Shown here one piece after another: positions 47,196 to 56,656 of a stretch of 64,000 nucleotides of DNA. The translations under genes were made by a program, and so were the position numbers. Source of the DNA: Streptomyces sp. DvalAA-43 (GTDB taxonomy: Bacteria > Actinomycetota > Actinomycetes > Streptomycetales > Streptomycetaceae); assembly GCF_900091725.1 (NCBI RefSeq), contig NZ_FMBW01000044.1, positions 248,001-312,000 of the forward strand, read 5' to 3'. Every line of letters begins with the position of its first letter. The first letter of the stretch is position 1. The notes under the pieces were generated by a model, which was not told the origin of the DNA, did no database searches, and was given only the letters and a program-made list of their open reading frames with translations.

Positions 47196-49091
47196 GTGAT
47201 GTCCATGCGCTTTCACAGCTTGCTCAAGCGTTCCGACCCCATCGAAGAGCCGCCCGACGACCCGGTATCGGATGTTCCGATCCGTACCGACCCCGTCAGC
47301 ATCCTGATGTCCTTCCGGCGCTTCTGGCCGTTGACCAAGGGCGACCGGCGCTGGCTCGTCCTCATCTTCCTCTGCGCGGTCCTCGCCGCCCTCGCCGAGA
47401 CCGTCACTGTCCTGCTCTTCGCCGAACTCACCGACAAGGCGCTGCAGAGCGGCGATGTCAGTGCCTTCTGGAAGCCCGCCTTCCAGTGGCTCGCCGTGGC
47501 GGTCGTCGGTGCCGTGGTGGGGTACCTGGGCAGTTCGCTCGCCGTCTGGACCGCGGAACGTTTCGTGCTGCGACTGCGGGCGAGGGTGTTCGGTCACCTC
47601 CAGGTGCTCCCGCCGCACTTCTACCAGCGCAATCGCCGCGGTGACCTGGTGGAGCGGCTCACCGGAGACGTGGAGGCCATCGAGGCACTCGTGGTCTCCG
47701 GCATCGTCGGAGCGGCGTCCGCGCTGTTCGGCACCCTCTTCTACGCCGCGGCCGCCATCTGGCTGCGCTGGGACCTGGCTCTCGCCACCTTCGTCATGGT
47801 GCCGATCCTCGTGATCGCGACCCGCGGTTTCGCCGGGCCGCTGCGCGCCGTGTCCCGGCGCGGCCGCGCCGCGGACGGCGCCATCACGGCGGTGGTCGAG
47901 GAGACGCTGGTAAACGTCGTCCTGACGCAGGCGTACAACAGGCGGAAGGACGAGGAGGACCGGCTCCTCGGCAAGGCACGGGTCCGGTTGCGGACCGCGG
48001 TGAGGGCCGTGCGCCTCACCGAGTTCTACGAGCAGTTCATCGAGGTCCTCGAAACGGTGTGCGTGCTGACGATCATCGGCCTGGGCGCCTGGGAGATCTC
48101 GGCCGGCCGGATGACCCTCGGACAGCTCCTGGCCTTCGCCGCCTTCATCGGCTACCTGTACCCGCCGATCCGCTCGCTGGGCCAGCTCGGACTGACGGCC
48201 ACCGCCGCGACCGCGGGCGCCGAACGACTGCTGGAGATCCTCGACACCGAGCCCGCCGTCACCGACCCGGCCGGTTCCGTGCCCGAGCCGCCGCGGAAGC
48301 GGGCGCTCGGCGAGGTGGAGGCGCGCCAGGTGTTCTTCCACTACCCCGGCAACAGCGAGATGGTGCTCAGGGACCTCTCGTTCACCGCGAGTCCCGGCGA
48401 ACTGCTGGTCATCACCGGCCCCAGCGGTGCGGGCAAGTCGACCCTGGCGTCGCTGCTGCTGAGGTTCTACGACCCGGACACCGGCAGCGTACTGCTGGAC
48501 GGCGAGTCCGTGGACCGGCTGCCGCTGACCTACCTCCGCCAGAACGTCACGCTGCTGCCGCAGGACACGCTGGTCCTGCACGACACCATCGAGAAGAACA
48601 TCGGCTGCGGAAAACCCGACGCGAGCCACGACGACGTCGTGCGGGCCGCGCGGGCGGCCGACGCCGAGGCGTTCATCGAGGCGCTTCCGGAGGGATATGA
48701 CACCGTCATTGCCACCGGCACTTCCCGGCTCTCCGGCGGCCAGTTGCAGCGGATCGCCATCGCCCGCGCCATGCTGCGCGACGCACCCGTCCTCATCCTC
48801 GACGAGCCCACCACCGGGCTGGACCGGCTGGCCGCGGAGCGCATCCTCGAACCGCTGCGACGGCTGGCCGAGGGCCGTACCACCATCGTGATCAGCCACG
48901 ACCTGGCCCTGGCCGCGGACGCCGACCGCATCCTCGTCCTGGACGAGGGGCGGCTGGTGGAGTCCGGCACGCACACCCAACTCCTCGGCAGGAGCGGCCT
49001 GTACGCCACGCTGTTCGAACACGGTGGCGCCCGACCGCACAACGGAACCGTGTACAAGGCCGCCCGGCCGCCGGGGAGCCACTGGAGGTAG
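47196..49091 (+). CDS. ABC exporter, fused membrane and ATPase domains
   Basis: 631 residues. Residues 40-330 are a six-helix ABC exporter membrane domain (LVLIFLCAVLAALAETVTV, LFAELTDKAL, QLLAFAAFIGYLYPP). The ATPase domain has Walker A GPSGAGKST, LSGGQ signature, Walker B VLILDEPT and the switch His (SHD). It should work as a homodimer pumping a lipid, drug or peptide. GTG 47,196, ATG 47,199 and ATG 47,205 are all possible starts with weak ribosome sites. Substrate unknown. It lies next to the RGG micro-protein. Confidence 0.9.
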   Translation: MMSMRFHSLLKRSDPIEEPPDDPVSDVPIRTDPVSILMSFRRFWPLTKGDRRWLVLIFLCAVLAALAETVTVLLFAELTDKALQSGDVSAFWKPAFQWLAVAVVGAVVGYLGSSLAVWTAERFVLRLRARVFGHLQVLPPHFYQRNRRGDLVERLTGDVEAIEALVVSGIVGAASALFGTLFYAAAAIWLRWDLALATFVMVPILVIATRGFAGPLRAVSRRGRAADGAITAVVEETLVNVVLTQAYNRRKDEEDRLLGKARVRLRTAVRAVRLTEFYEQFIEVLETVCVLTIIGLGAWEISAGRMTLGQLLAFAAFIGYLYPPIRSLGQLGLTATAATAGAERLLEILDTEPAVTDPAGSVPEPPRKRALGEVEARQVFFHYPGNSEMVLRDLSFTASPGELLVITGPSGAGKSTLASLLLRFYDPDTGSVLLDGESVDRLPLTYLRQNVTLLPQDTLVLHDTIEKNIGCGKPDASHDDVVRAARAADAEAFIEALPEGYDTVIATGTSRLSGGQLQRIAIARAMLRDAPVLILDEPTTGLDRLAAERILEPLRRLAEGRTTIVISHDLALAADADRILVLDEGRLVESGTHTQLLGRSGLYATLFEHGGARPHNGTVYKAARPPGSHWR

Positions 49092-49148
49092 CCGGCCGGC
49101 GGCACGGCGCGCGAACGGCGGGTTCCGACCCGGTCGTTACCATCCGCT

Positions 49149-50414
49149 GTGACCGAAACAGCGGAAGAACCCGCCCCTCGCACCCGCATATTCGCCGATC
49201 TGACGCCCCTGCGGAGCTCCCCCGACTACCGGCGGCTCTGGTTCGGGAACACGGTCTCCTGGATCGGGCAGGGGATGACCTCGCTCGCCGTGTCGCTCCA
49301 GGTCTACGACATCACCCGGTCCGCCTTCTCGGTCGGGCTCATCGGCTTCTGCTCGTTCCTGCCGATGGTGGTCTTCGGGCTCTTCGGCGGGGCCGTCGCC
49401 GACACCGTCGACCGGCGCAAGCTGGGCCTGGCCAGCTCCGCGGGGTCGTTCGTGCTCTCCGTCGCGCTGGTCGCCCTCACCGTCGCCGGGGTGGAGCAGG
49501 TGGGGCTGCTGTACGCGGTCGTCGCGCTCCAGGCGGCCTGCTTCGCGGTCAACGCACCGGCCCGCAGCTCGATGATCGCCCGGCTGCTGCCGGCCGAGCA
49601 GCTGCCCGCCGCCAACGCGCTCAACTCCATGACCAGCACCACCGGAACGCTGGTCGGGCCGATGCTCGGCGGGCTCGTCGTCGGCTGGTGGGGCTACCGG
49701 GCCGCGTACACCGTAGACGCCGTCACCTTCACCGCCGCGCTCTACGCGATGTGGCGGCTGCCCGCCATGCTGCCGCAGCGGGAGGAGGGCGTGCGGGACA
49801 AGCGCGCCTCCGTCATGGACGGGCTGCGCTTCCTGGGCACCAGGCCCAATCTCCGGATGACCTTCTTCACCGACCTGTGCGCCATGCTGCTGGCCAACCC
49901 CCGGGCGCTGTTCCCCGTCGTCGCCGTCCTCTGGTACGGCGGGGACGCGAGGACCACCGGACTGCTGGTCGCCGCCCCGGCGTTCGGGGCGCTGCTCGGC
50001 GGGGTGTTCTCCGGCTGGCTGGGGCGCGTCCGGCGGCACGGGCTCGCCGTGCTGCTCGCCGTCGGCTGCTGGGGCACCGCCATCGCGGTCTTCGGCCTGA
50101 CCCGGCAGCTCTGGCTTGGACTGCTCTTCCTGGCCCTCGCCGGGTGCGCGGACACCACCTCGATGGTCTTCCGCAACACCATGCTCCAGGCGGCCGTGCC
50201 GGACGAGATGCGCGGGCGGCTCCAGGGCGTGTTCATCGTCGTCGTGGCTGGCGGGCCGAGGCTCGGCGACTTCCTGGCCGGATCGGTCGCCGACCTGACC
50301 TCGCCCGGCCTGGCGGTGACCGGCGGCGGGATCGCCTGTGTCGTCGCCGTGGCCCTGCTGGCGCTGCGCTGGCGCGGGTTCGCCCGGTACGACGCGCGGG
50401 ACCCGCAGCCGTGA
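49149..50414 (+). CDS. MFS exporter (enterobactin-exporter-like, EntS family)
   Basis: 421 residues with about 12 membrane helices. The N-terminus SPDYRRLWFGNTVSWIGQGMTSLAVSLQVYDITRSAFSVGLIG and the loop FGGAVADTVDRRKLGL are typical of the MFS subfamily of EntS and macrolide exporters. It starts 58 bases after the ABC gene, in the same direction, and ends convergent with the carboxyltransferase gene. Substrate unknown. Confidence 0.88.
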   Translation: MTETAEEPAPRTRIFADLTPLRSSPDYRRLWFGNTVSWIGQGMTSLAVSLQVYDITRSAFSVGLIGFCSFLPMVVFGLFGGAVADTVDRRKLGLASSAGSFVLSVALVALTVAGVEQVGLLYAVVALQAACFAVNAPARSSMIARLLPAEQLPAANALNSMTSTTGTLVGPMLGGLVVGWWGYRAAYTVDAVTFTAALYAMWRLPAMLPQREEGVRDKRASVMDGLRFLGTRPNLRMTFFTDLCAMLLANPRALFPVVAVLWYGGDARTTGLLVAAPAFGALLGGVFSGWLGRVRRHGLAVLLAVGCWGTAIAVFGLTRQLWLGLLFLALAGCADTTSMVFRNTMLQAAVPDEMRGRLQGVFIVVVAGGPRLGDFLAGSVADLTSPGLAVTGGGIACVVAVALLALRWRGFARYDARDPQP

Positions 50415-50459
50415 CGGACCCGCCCGCGTCTCACCCCGGGGCATGGCCCCGGCCCCGCC

Positions 50460-51809
50460 TCACGTCCGCCGCGGCCCCACCACCGAGCGGGCGAAGCCCA
50501 GTTCCACCAGGTCCTGCGGGCGCAGCCGCAGCTGGCCGGCCGTGGCACGCACCTCGTCCGGGGCGCGCTTCAGGATCGCCGCCGCCGCTTCGGGCGCGAT
50601 CACCGAGAAGTAGCTGTCCCGGGTGACATGGGTGTTCCCCGGCGCCGCGAGCGCCAGCGCGCCGCCCGAACCACCCTCGCCGATCACCAGGGTGGTGACG
50701 GGGACCCGGACCTCCGCCATCGCCGCGAAGGCGTCGGCGATGGCGGCACCGGCGCCCGCCCGTTCCGCCTCCGCGTCGTTCGCCGCACCCGGGGTGTCGA
50801 TCAGGGTGAGCACGGGAACGCCGATCCGGTCGGCCAGCCGGATCACCCGCACCGCCGCACGGTAACCGGCCGGGCGGGTCGCGGTGCCGCACTGCGCCAC
50901 ATACGCGATCGACCGGTCGCCGCGCCGTCCGAAGCCGCAGAGCAGCCCCGGGTCCGTACCCCCGCAGCGGTCGCCGACGAGCGGGAGCCGGTGGTCGAAA
51001 TAGGCGTCCAGATACGCCTGGGCGCGCGGCCGGGCGGGCGAGCGGGCCTGCCGGACCGCGTCCCAGCCGCTCGCCGGGAGACCGGTGGCGGACAGGGCGT
51101 CCGGCACGGGCGCGGGAAGCGCCGGGGAGCCCTGGGCGTGCAGCGCCCGCAGCCAGCGCGCCGCCGTCTCCGGGAGCTCCCCGGGCGGGACGACGGCGTC
51201 GATCTGCCCCGCGGCGAGCTGGCCCTCGGCGGTGTACGCGTGAGGGTCCGCGTCCGGGGGCCGTACCCGGGAACCGGCGAAACCGACCTGGGCACCCGGC
51301 AGCGCCAGGATCACATCGGCGCCCGCGCCCAGCGTGGCCCAGCCGCCGCCCGTCGTCGGGTCGCGCAGGACCGCGAGCTGCGCGGGGCCCGCCGCCCGCA
51401 GCCGGGCCGAGGCGCGGGCCACCCGCTGGAGCTGGGTCAGGGCGACCATGCCCTCCTGCATCCGGCTGCCACCCGTCGCGATCAGCGAGACCAGCGGCAG
51501 GGCCCGGGTCCGGGCGGTGTCGTACGCGGCCTCCAGCCGGTCCCCGGTGCGCTGCCCCAGCGAGCCGCCCAGGAAGCCGAACTCGAACGAGACCAGCACA
51601 CAGCGCCGGCCGCCGACGGAGGCGATCCCGTGGACGACGGACTCCTCCTCGCCGGTACGGGCGGTGGCGCGGGCCCGGGAGTCCGCGTACCCGGCCCAGG
51701 AGAGGGGGCCGTCGTCGGCGCCGTCACGGCCGGGCGCGGCGTCCCCGAGCTCCTCGAACTCGGTGGTGACGGCCGCGATCGCCGCTCTCGCACTCAGCCG
51801 CTCAGGCAT
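50460..51809 (-). CDS. Acyl-CoA carboxyltransferase (AccD/AccA-like fusion)
   Basis: 449 residues. The N-terminal half is a carboxyltransferase beta-like domain (VLVSFEFGFLGGSLGQRTGDRLEAAY, LVSLIATGGSRMQEGMVALTQL) and the C-terminal half alpha-like (GVPVLTLIDTPGAANDAEAERAGAGAAIADAF, VIGEGGSGGALALAAPG). It likely transfers carboxyl groups to acetyl- or another acyl-CoA. ATG 51,809 overlaps the upstream acyl-CoA synthetase stop by 8 bases, so the two are one operon, probably for malonyl-CoA supply or breakdown. Confidence 0.85.
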   Translation of the reverse strand: MPERLSARAAIAAVTTEFEELGDAAPGRDGADDGPLSWAGYADSRARATARTGEEESVVHGIASVGGRRCVLVSFEFGFLGGSLGQRTGDRLEAAYDTARTRALPLVSLIATGGSRMQEGMVALTQLQRVARASARLRAAGPAQLAVLRDPTTGGGWATLGAGADVILALPGAQVGFAGSRVRPPDADPHAYTAEGQLAAGQIDAVVPPGELPETAARWLRALHAQGSPALPAPVPDALSATGLPASGWDAVRQARSPARPRAQAYLDAYFDHRLPLVGDRCGGTDPGLLCGFGRRGDRSIAYVAQCGTATRPAGYRAAVRVIRLADRIGVPVLTLIDTPGAANDAEAERAGAGAAIADAFAAMAEVRVPVTTLVIGEGGSGGALALAAPGNTHVTRDSYFSVIAPEAAAAILKRAPDEVRATAGQLRLRPQDLVELGFARSVVGPRRT

Positions 51810-53256
51810 GGAGCGACCGCTTCATGATCTTGCCGAGGTCGTTGCGGGGCAGCGCCTCCAGGTAACGGACCGTGCGCGGGCGCTTGTGCGGGGAGAGCTG
51901 GGCGGCCACATGGTCCGCCAGCTCGTCCCCGGACGGCGGCGCGGCCGGGTCGGCCGGCACCACCCAGGCGACGATCCGCTCGCCCAGATCCGGATCCGGC
52001 TCCCCGGTGACGGCGGCCTCACGGACGCCGGGGTGGTCCAGCAGCGCGTTCTCGATCTCCCCTGCGCCGATCTTGTATCCGCCGCTCTTGATCAGGTCGG
52101 TGGCCTTGCGCCCGACGATCCGCACATAGCCGTCGGCGTCCCGGGTGGCCATGTCCCCGGTGCGGAACCAGCCGTCGTCGGTGAACGCGGCGGCCGTGGC
52201 GTCGGGACGGTTCAGATAGCCGGTGAAGAGGTTCGGGCCGCGCACCTGGATCTCGCCGATGGCGTCGGGGCCGGTGCCGTCGTCCGCGAGGACGGTGCCG
52301 TCCTCCTCGACCAGGCGGAGCTCCACGTCGCGCAGGGGCGCGCCGACCGTTCCGGGGCGGGGTTCGCCGTCGGCCCGGACGCCCGTGTTCATCAGGGTCT
52401 CCGTCATGCCGTACCGCTCGATGACCCGGCGGCCGGTGGCCCGCGCGATCCGCTCATGGTCGTGCACCGGCAGCGCCGCCGACCCGGACACCAGCAACCG
52501 GGCCCCGGCCAGTGCCTTCGCCAGCTCTCCGGCCCCCGGACCGGAGAGGGCCTCGGCCAGCCGGTGGTACATCGTCGGTACGCCGAAGAGCATGGTGCCG
52601 CCGGACGACAGCTCCCGGGCCACCCCGTCGGTGGAGAACCTGCCCAGGTGCCGCACCGAGCCGCCCCGGCGCAGCGGCCCGAGCACACCCAGGATCAGTC
52701 CGTGCACATGGAAGAGCGGCAGCGCGTGGACGAGCACGTCGTCGCCGGTCCACTGCCAGGCGTCCTCCAGCGCGTCGAGCGAGGCGGCGATGGCCCGGCG
52801 CGGCAGGACCGCGCCCTTGGGCGGTCCTGTGGTGCCGGAGGTGTAGACGATCAGCGCGGGGGACTCGGGGGAGGGCTCGGGCAGCGTGGGGCGGGCGCCC
52901 TCACCAGCCGTGTCGACGTCGATACGCTCCAGCGCCTCCAGCACCGGCGGGAGCGCGTCGCCCGCCCCGGCCAGCACCACGGTCGGCTCGCTGTCGGCCA
53001 CGATGTGGGCGAGTTCACGCGTTCCCGTCCTCGGGTTGAGCGGAACGGCCGGTACCCCGGCACGCAGCGCGGCCACGACGGCGACCACCGTCGCGGGCGT
53101 GGGAGTGGCCCAGACGGCGACCCGCCCGGCCCCGGCGATCCGCGCGGCGAGCGCGGTGGAGGCGGTGGCCAGCCGCTCGTAGGTCATGGTGTCGTCGCCG
53201 AACCGGGTGGCTTCCCGGGTCGAACCGTCATCCGGCGCACACAGAAGAGGAGTCAC
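51802..53256 (-). CDS. Acyl-CoA synthetase, MatB-like
   Basis: 484 residues from GTG 53,256; GTG 53,265 is an alternative. AMP-binding motif IVYTSGTTGPPKGAVL near 140, then HALPLFHVHGLILGVLGPL, which is typical of malonyl-CoA synthetase MatB. RYGMTETLMNT is A5, WFRTGDMATRDADGYVRIVGR is A7-A8, and the catalytic Lys is in NDLGKIMKRSL. It probably activates malonate or methylmalonate for the carboxyltransferase or polyketide pathways. Substrate is inferred. Confidence 0.85.
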   Translation of the reverse strand: MTPLLCAPDDGSTREATRFGDDTMTYERLATASTALAARIAGAGRVAVWATPTPATVVAVVAALRAGVPAVPLNPRTGTRELAHIVADSEPTVVLAGAGDALPPVLEALERIDVDTAGEGARPTLPEPSPESPALIVYTSGTTGPPKGAVLPRRAIAASLDALEDAWQWTGDDVLVHALPLFHVHGLILGVLGPLRRGGSVRHLGRFSTDGVARELSSGGTMLFGVPTMYHRLAEALSGPGAGELAKALAGARLLVSGSAALPVHDHERIARATGRRVIERYGMTETLMNTGVRADGEPRPGTVGAPLRDVELRLVEEDGTVLADDGTGPDAIGEIQVRGPNLFTGYLNRPDATAAAFTDDGWFRTGDMATRDADGYVRIVGRKATDLIKSGGYKIGAGEIENALLDHPGVREAAVTGEPDPDLGERIVAWVVPADPAAPPSGDELADHVAAQLSPHKRPRTVRYLEALPRNDLGKIMKRSLHA

Positions 53257-53292
53257 CCACCGCACCCTAAGGGCTGTCCCGGGCGCCGGACC

Positions 53293-54501
53293 CTACTCCC
53301 GCCGGAGTCCCCGCATGCGGCCGTACGCGTAGACGCACCCCGCCAGCGCCAGGTCCGACAGCAGCATGAAGCCGATCGAGTACGACCCCTTCGCGCTGTA
53401 GATCGCCCCCATCACCAGCGGCGGCACGAAGCCGCCCAGCCCGCCCATCGCGCCGACGATCCCGGTCACGCTGCCCACCTTCGCCTGCGGCGTCACCTGC
53501 GAGACCAGGGCGAAGACGCTGCCGCTCGCGGTGCCCAGACCCGCCGCCATGCAGAGCAGCGCGATCGTGCCGCCCGGGGCCAGCGGCGGGTCGAAGGCCT
53601 GGATGATCGCCATCAGCGCGGCGAGGCCCAGCGCCGCCGCCGTGACCACGGCCGGGTGGACGCGGTCCGAGAGCCAGCCGCCGATCGGCCGGAAAATGAC
53701 CGTGACCAGGGCGAACCCGGCGGCTTTCGTACCGGCGTCGGTGGGTGACAGGTCGTACCAGGTCTTCAGATACGTGGGGAGGTAGACGCCGAACGCGACG
53801 ATTCCGCCGAAGCCGATCGCGTACAGCGCGGACAGCTCCCAGGTGACCCGCAGCCGCCCGGCGGCGGACAGCCGGTGGGCCGGCGAGTCGGTGGGCACCG
53901 GGCGGCCCGGACGGTCGGTGATCAGTACGGCGGCCAGCGCCGCGTACACCACGAGCGCCGCCGCGACCACCAGGTAGGGCAGGTTGTCGCCGTGCCCGGC
54001 GATCCTCGGGGTGAAGTACCCGGACAGGGCGACCCCGCCCATGCCCATGCCGAACACCCCGAGCGCGAGGCCCCGCTCGGCGGGCGGGAACCACGAGTTG
54101 ACCAGCGGGATGCCGATCGCGAACGTGGTGCCGCCCAGGCCCAGGAAGAAGCCCACCGCGAGCATCGCCCCGTAGGAGTCCCGCGCCGGGATCAGCAGCA
54201 GCACGGGCACGATGGTGAGCGCCGAGACCAGCGGGAACATCAGCCGTGCGCCGTACTTGTCGGTGAGCGCGCCCGCCGGGATCCGGCCCAGCGAACCGAC
54301 CAGCACCGGCACCGCCACCAGCAGCGACTGTTCGAACGAGCTCAGCCCCAGCCGCTCCTTGTACTCCCCGGACAGCGGCGCGATCAGATTCCAGGCCCAG
54401 AAGGTGAGACCGAAGCCGATCGTGGCCATCACGAGATTGCGATAGGCGGCCGAGGACGGCGCGTCGACCGTGGCGGGGGGCTGCTTGACGGCGGTATCCA
54501 C
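53293..54501 (-). CDS. NarK-like nitrate/nitrite MFS transporter
   Basis: 402 residues from GTG 54,501. NarK features: FGLTFWAWNLIAPLSGEY at the start, LVGSLGRIPAGALTDKYG, a GxGGxTFAIGIPLVNSWFP helix, FGVYLPTYLKTWY and the late GIVGAMGGLGGFVPP. It has about 12 membrane helices. Likely imports nitrate or exports nitrite. No nitrate reductase gene is adjacent, so the role is not fixed by context. Confidence 0.82.
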   Translation of the reverse strand: MDTAVKQPPATVDAPSSAAYRNLVMATIGFGLTFWAWNLIAPLSGEYKERLGLSSFEQSLLVAVPVLVGSLGRIPAGALTDKYGARLMFPLVSALTIVPVLLLIPARDSYGAMLAVGFFLGLGGTTFAIGIPLVNSWFPPAERGLALGVFGMGMGGVALSGYFTPRIAGHGDNLPYLVVAAALVVYAALAAVLITDRPGRPVPTDSPAHRLSAAGRLRVTWELSALYAIGFGGIVAFGVYLPTYLKTWYDLSPTDAGTKAAGFALVTVIFRPIGGWLSDRVHPAVVTAAALGLAALMAIIQAFDPPLAPGGTIALLCMAAGLGTASGSVFALVSQVTPQAKVGSVTGIVGAMGGLGGFVPPLVMGAIYSAKGSYSIGFMLLSDLALAGCVYAYGRMRGLRRE

Positions 54502-54649
54502 GCCTTCAGTCAAGGGCGGGCGCAGGCCGCAGGCCTGCCGGAATGCGCCAAGCGGGTCACCCCGGGCCGGGGGCCCGGGAACGGGGGAGGGGTACGGCCG
54601 GACGCGGTGTGCCCAGTCACGAACCGGACAAAGCTGCGACAATCGCAGT

Positions 54650-55081
54650 ATGGACCGTCTGGACAGAGAAATCCTCGGCATCCTCCAGGAGGATGCCCGG
54701 ATCTCGTACCGCGATCTGGGCGTACGGGTCGGGCTCAGCGCCAACGCGGCGGCCGACCGGGTGCGCCGGCTGCGCCGGGACGGGGTCATCCGCGGCTTCA
54801 CCGTGATCATCGACCCGGCCGCCGACACCCGTACCGGGCTCGTCGTCTTCATCGATGTGACGCTGCGGATCGATACGACGAACGAGGTGTTCGAACGGGC
54901 GGTGCTCGCCCTGCCCGGCATCACCGAAGTGGTTCATGTGACCGGCGGCCACGACTATCTCGTACGGGCCACCGTCGCCGACACCGTGGCCCTGGACGGG
55001 CTGCTGCGCAGGCTCAAGCGGGAGGCAGGGGTCGCCCACTCCAACACCAGGGTCGCGCTCAGAGCGGCGCCCGCCAGATGA
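54650..55081 (+). CDS. Lrp/AsnC-family regulator
   Basis: 143 residues. Helix-turn-helix at residues 5-50 (LDREILGILQEDARISYRDLGVRVGLSANAAADRVRRLRRDGVI) and a C-terminal RAM domain (VVHVTGGHDYLVRATVADTVALDGLLRRLKREAGV). It is read divergently from the NarK-like gene and may control it. The 3' end overlaps the convergent GAF gene by 23 bases. ATG 54,650. Confidence 0.93.
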   Translation: MDRLDREILGILQEDARISYRDLGVRVGLSANAAADRVRRLRRDGVIRGFTVIIDPAADTRTGLVVFIDVTLRIDTTNEVFERAVLALPGITEVVHVTGGHDYLVRATVADTVALDGLLRRLKREAGVAHSNTRVALRAAPAR

Positions 55082-56636
55082 CGGGCGACGGGCGCGAGCC
55101 GTCCTCCTCGCGCCCGTCGTCGGCGACCGTCAGCCGGACCGCGGCCCGCCCGTCCGGCAGCTCGGCCGTCGCGTCCACTTCCACATCGATCGCCGACACG
55201 CCTGCCCGCCGGTGCGCGGCCGCGAGGGCGCCGCGCAGCGCGGCGAGCAGCTGCCGGTCCACGGGGTCCCGGACCAGCGCGTCGACCGCCCCGGTGAAGT
55301 GCACCGACGGCGGGAAGCCGAGCAGGACGGCGGCGCCCCCGGTCTCCCGCAGCACCCGGCCGCGGAAGGTGGCGGGGGCCTCGGCGGGCGGCTGCTGAAG
55401 GGCGAAGATCGCCGTCCGTACCTCCTGGATGGTGGAGTCCAGCTCGTCCACGGCCCGGCCCAGCAGCTCGTCCGTCTCCGGGGCGGCGGCCCGGCGGCGG
55501 GTCGACTCCAGCATCATCTCGGTCGCGAACAGCCGCTGGACCACCAGATCGTGCAGATCGCGGGCGATCCGGTCCCGGTCCTCGTAGACCGCGAGCTGTT
55601 CCCGGTCGTGCCCGGCGTCCGCCAGCACCAGCGCGAGCGCGGCCTGGGAGGCGAACTGCGTGGCCAGCAGCCGGTCCACGGCCGTGTACGGGCGGTCGCC
55701 GCGCCGCCGGGGCAGGGCGAGGGTGCCGATCAGCCGTCCGCCGCTCTGCAACGGCAGCATCATGCTGGGGCCGAACCGCGACCGCACATGGGTCGTCATC
55801 CGCGGATCGGTCGCCGAGTCCTCGATGAACACCGGTTCCCCGCCCAGTAGTTGGGTCAACACCGCGGAGCCGGGCTCGATGGCTGTACCGACGATCCCGG
55901 CCGGGTCGTCGAGTGTGGACGCGGTGACGATCTCCATCCCGCCCGCCTCGTTCGGCTGGAGGATGACCCCGGCAGTGGCGTCGGCGAGCGCCCTGGCCCC
56001 CTCGGCGACGGTCATCAGCGCGTCGGCCGCGCTCCCGCCGGTCAGCAGCGCGGTGGTGACGGCGGCCGCCCCCTCGATCCAGCGCTCCCGCTGCCGGGCC
56101 GCCTCGTACAGCCGGGCGTTGGCGATCGCGATGCCGGCCTGCGAGGCCAGCGCCCTCAGCACCACCGCGTCCGAGTCGGTGAAGCCGCCGGAGTGCTTCC
56201 CGGTGAGGCAGAGTGTGCCGAAGTCCTGGTCGTGGACCCGGATCGGCGCCCCGAGGACGGAGCGCCTCGGCGGATGGCCGGGCGGCACCCCGTCGGCCGC
56301 ATCCTCGCGGGGCGAGGGCTCCGGGCACCCGTCCGGGAACGGGCAAGGGCACCGGAAGGGGAACGGGCCGGTCCGCTGCCCCTCGGCGTCGTCGAGCCCC
56401 GCGGTGTACAGCTCGCCGATGGTGCCGCGCTCCGGGTCGAGGACCCCGAGCGCGCCGCACCGGGCCCCGGTCAGCTCCGTGGCGGTGTCCACGGTCTGCT
56501 GGAGCATGGCCCGCAGTTCGAGATCGGAGCCGACGCTGAGCACCGCCTCCAGGAGCAGCGACAGCGGGGGCTTCTCCGGTACGGGGGCCGCCTCGCCGGG
56601 CGGCCCCGCGGCCGCGTCCGCCGTTTCTTCGGTCAT
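55059..56636 (-). CDS. GAF-GAF sensor with degenerate histidine-kinase end (DevS-like)
   Basis: 525 residues from ATG 56,636. Two GAF domains (LQQTVDTATELTGARCGALGVL; LMTVAEGARALADATAGVIL). A dimerisation/phosphorylation helix DRIARDLHDLVVQRLFATEMML follows with a His in the right place. The ATPase part is abnormal: the N-box reads LRGALAAAHRRAG without the usual Asn, the G1 box is only VADDG, and the G2 loop is missing because the protein ends soon after. It may sense but not phosphorylate by itself. No response regulator is adjacent. Confidence 0.78.
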   Translation of the reverse strand: MTEETADAAAGPPGEAAPVPEKPPLSLLLEAVLSVGSDLELRAMLQQTVDTATELTGARCGALGVLDPERGTIGELYTAGLDDAEGQRTGPFPFRCPCPFPDGCPEPSPREDAADGVPPGHPPRRSVLGAPIRVHDQDFGTLCLTGKHSGGFTDSDAVVLRALASQAGIAIANARLYEAARQRERWIEGAAAVTTALLTGGSAADALMTVAEGARALADATAGVILQPNEAGGMEIVTASTLDDPAGIVGTAIEPGSAVLTQLLGGEPVFIEDSATDPRMTTHVRSRFGPSMMLPLQSGGRLIGTLALPRRRGDRPYTAVDRLLATQFASQAALALVLADAGHDREQLAVYEDRDRIARDLHDLVVQRLFATEMMLESTRRRAAAPETDELLGRAVDELDSTIQEVRTAIFALQQPPAEAPATFRGRVLRETGGAAVLLGFPPSVHFTGAVDALVRDPVDRQLLAALRGALAAAHRRAGVSAIDVEVDATAELPDGRAAVRLTVADDGREEDGSRPSPVIWRAPL

Positions 56637-56656
56637 ACACCGCACCCCCGTGGTGC

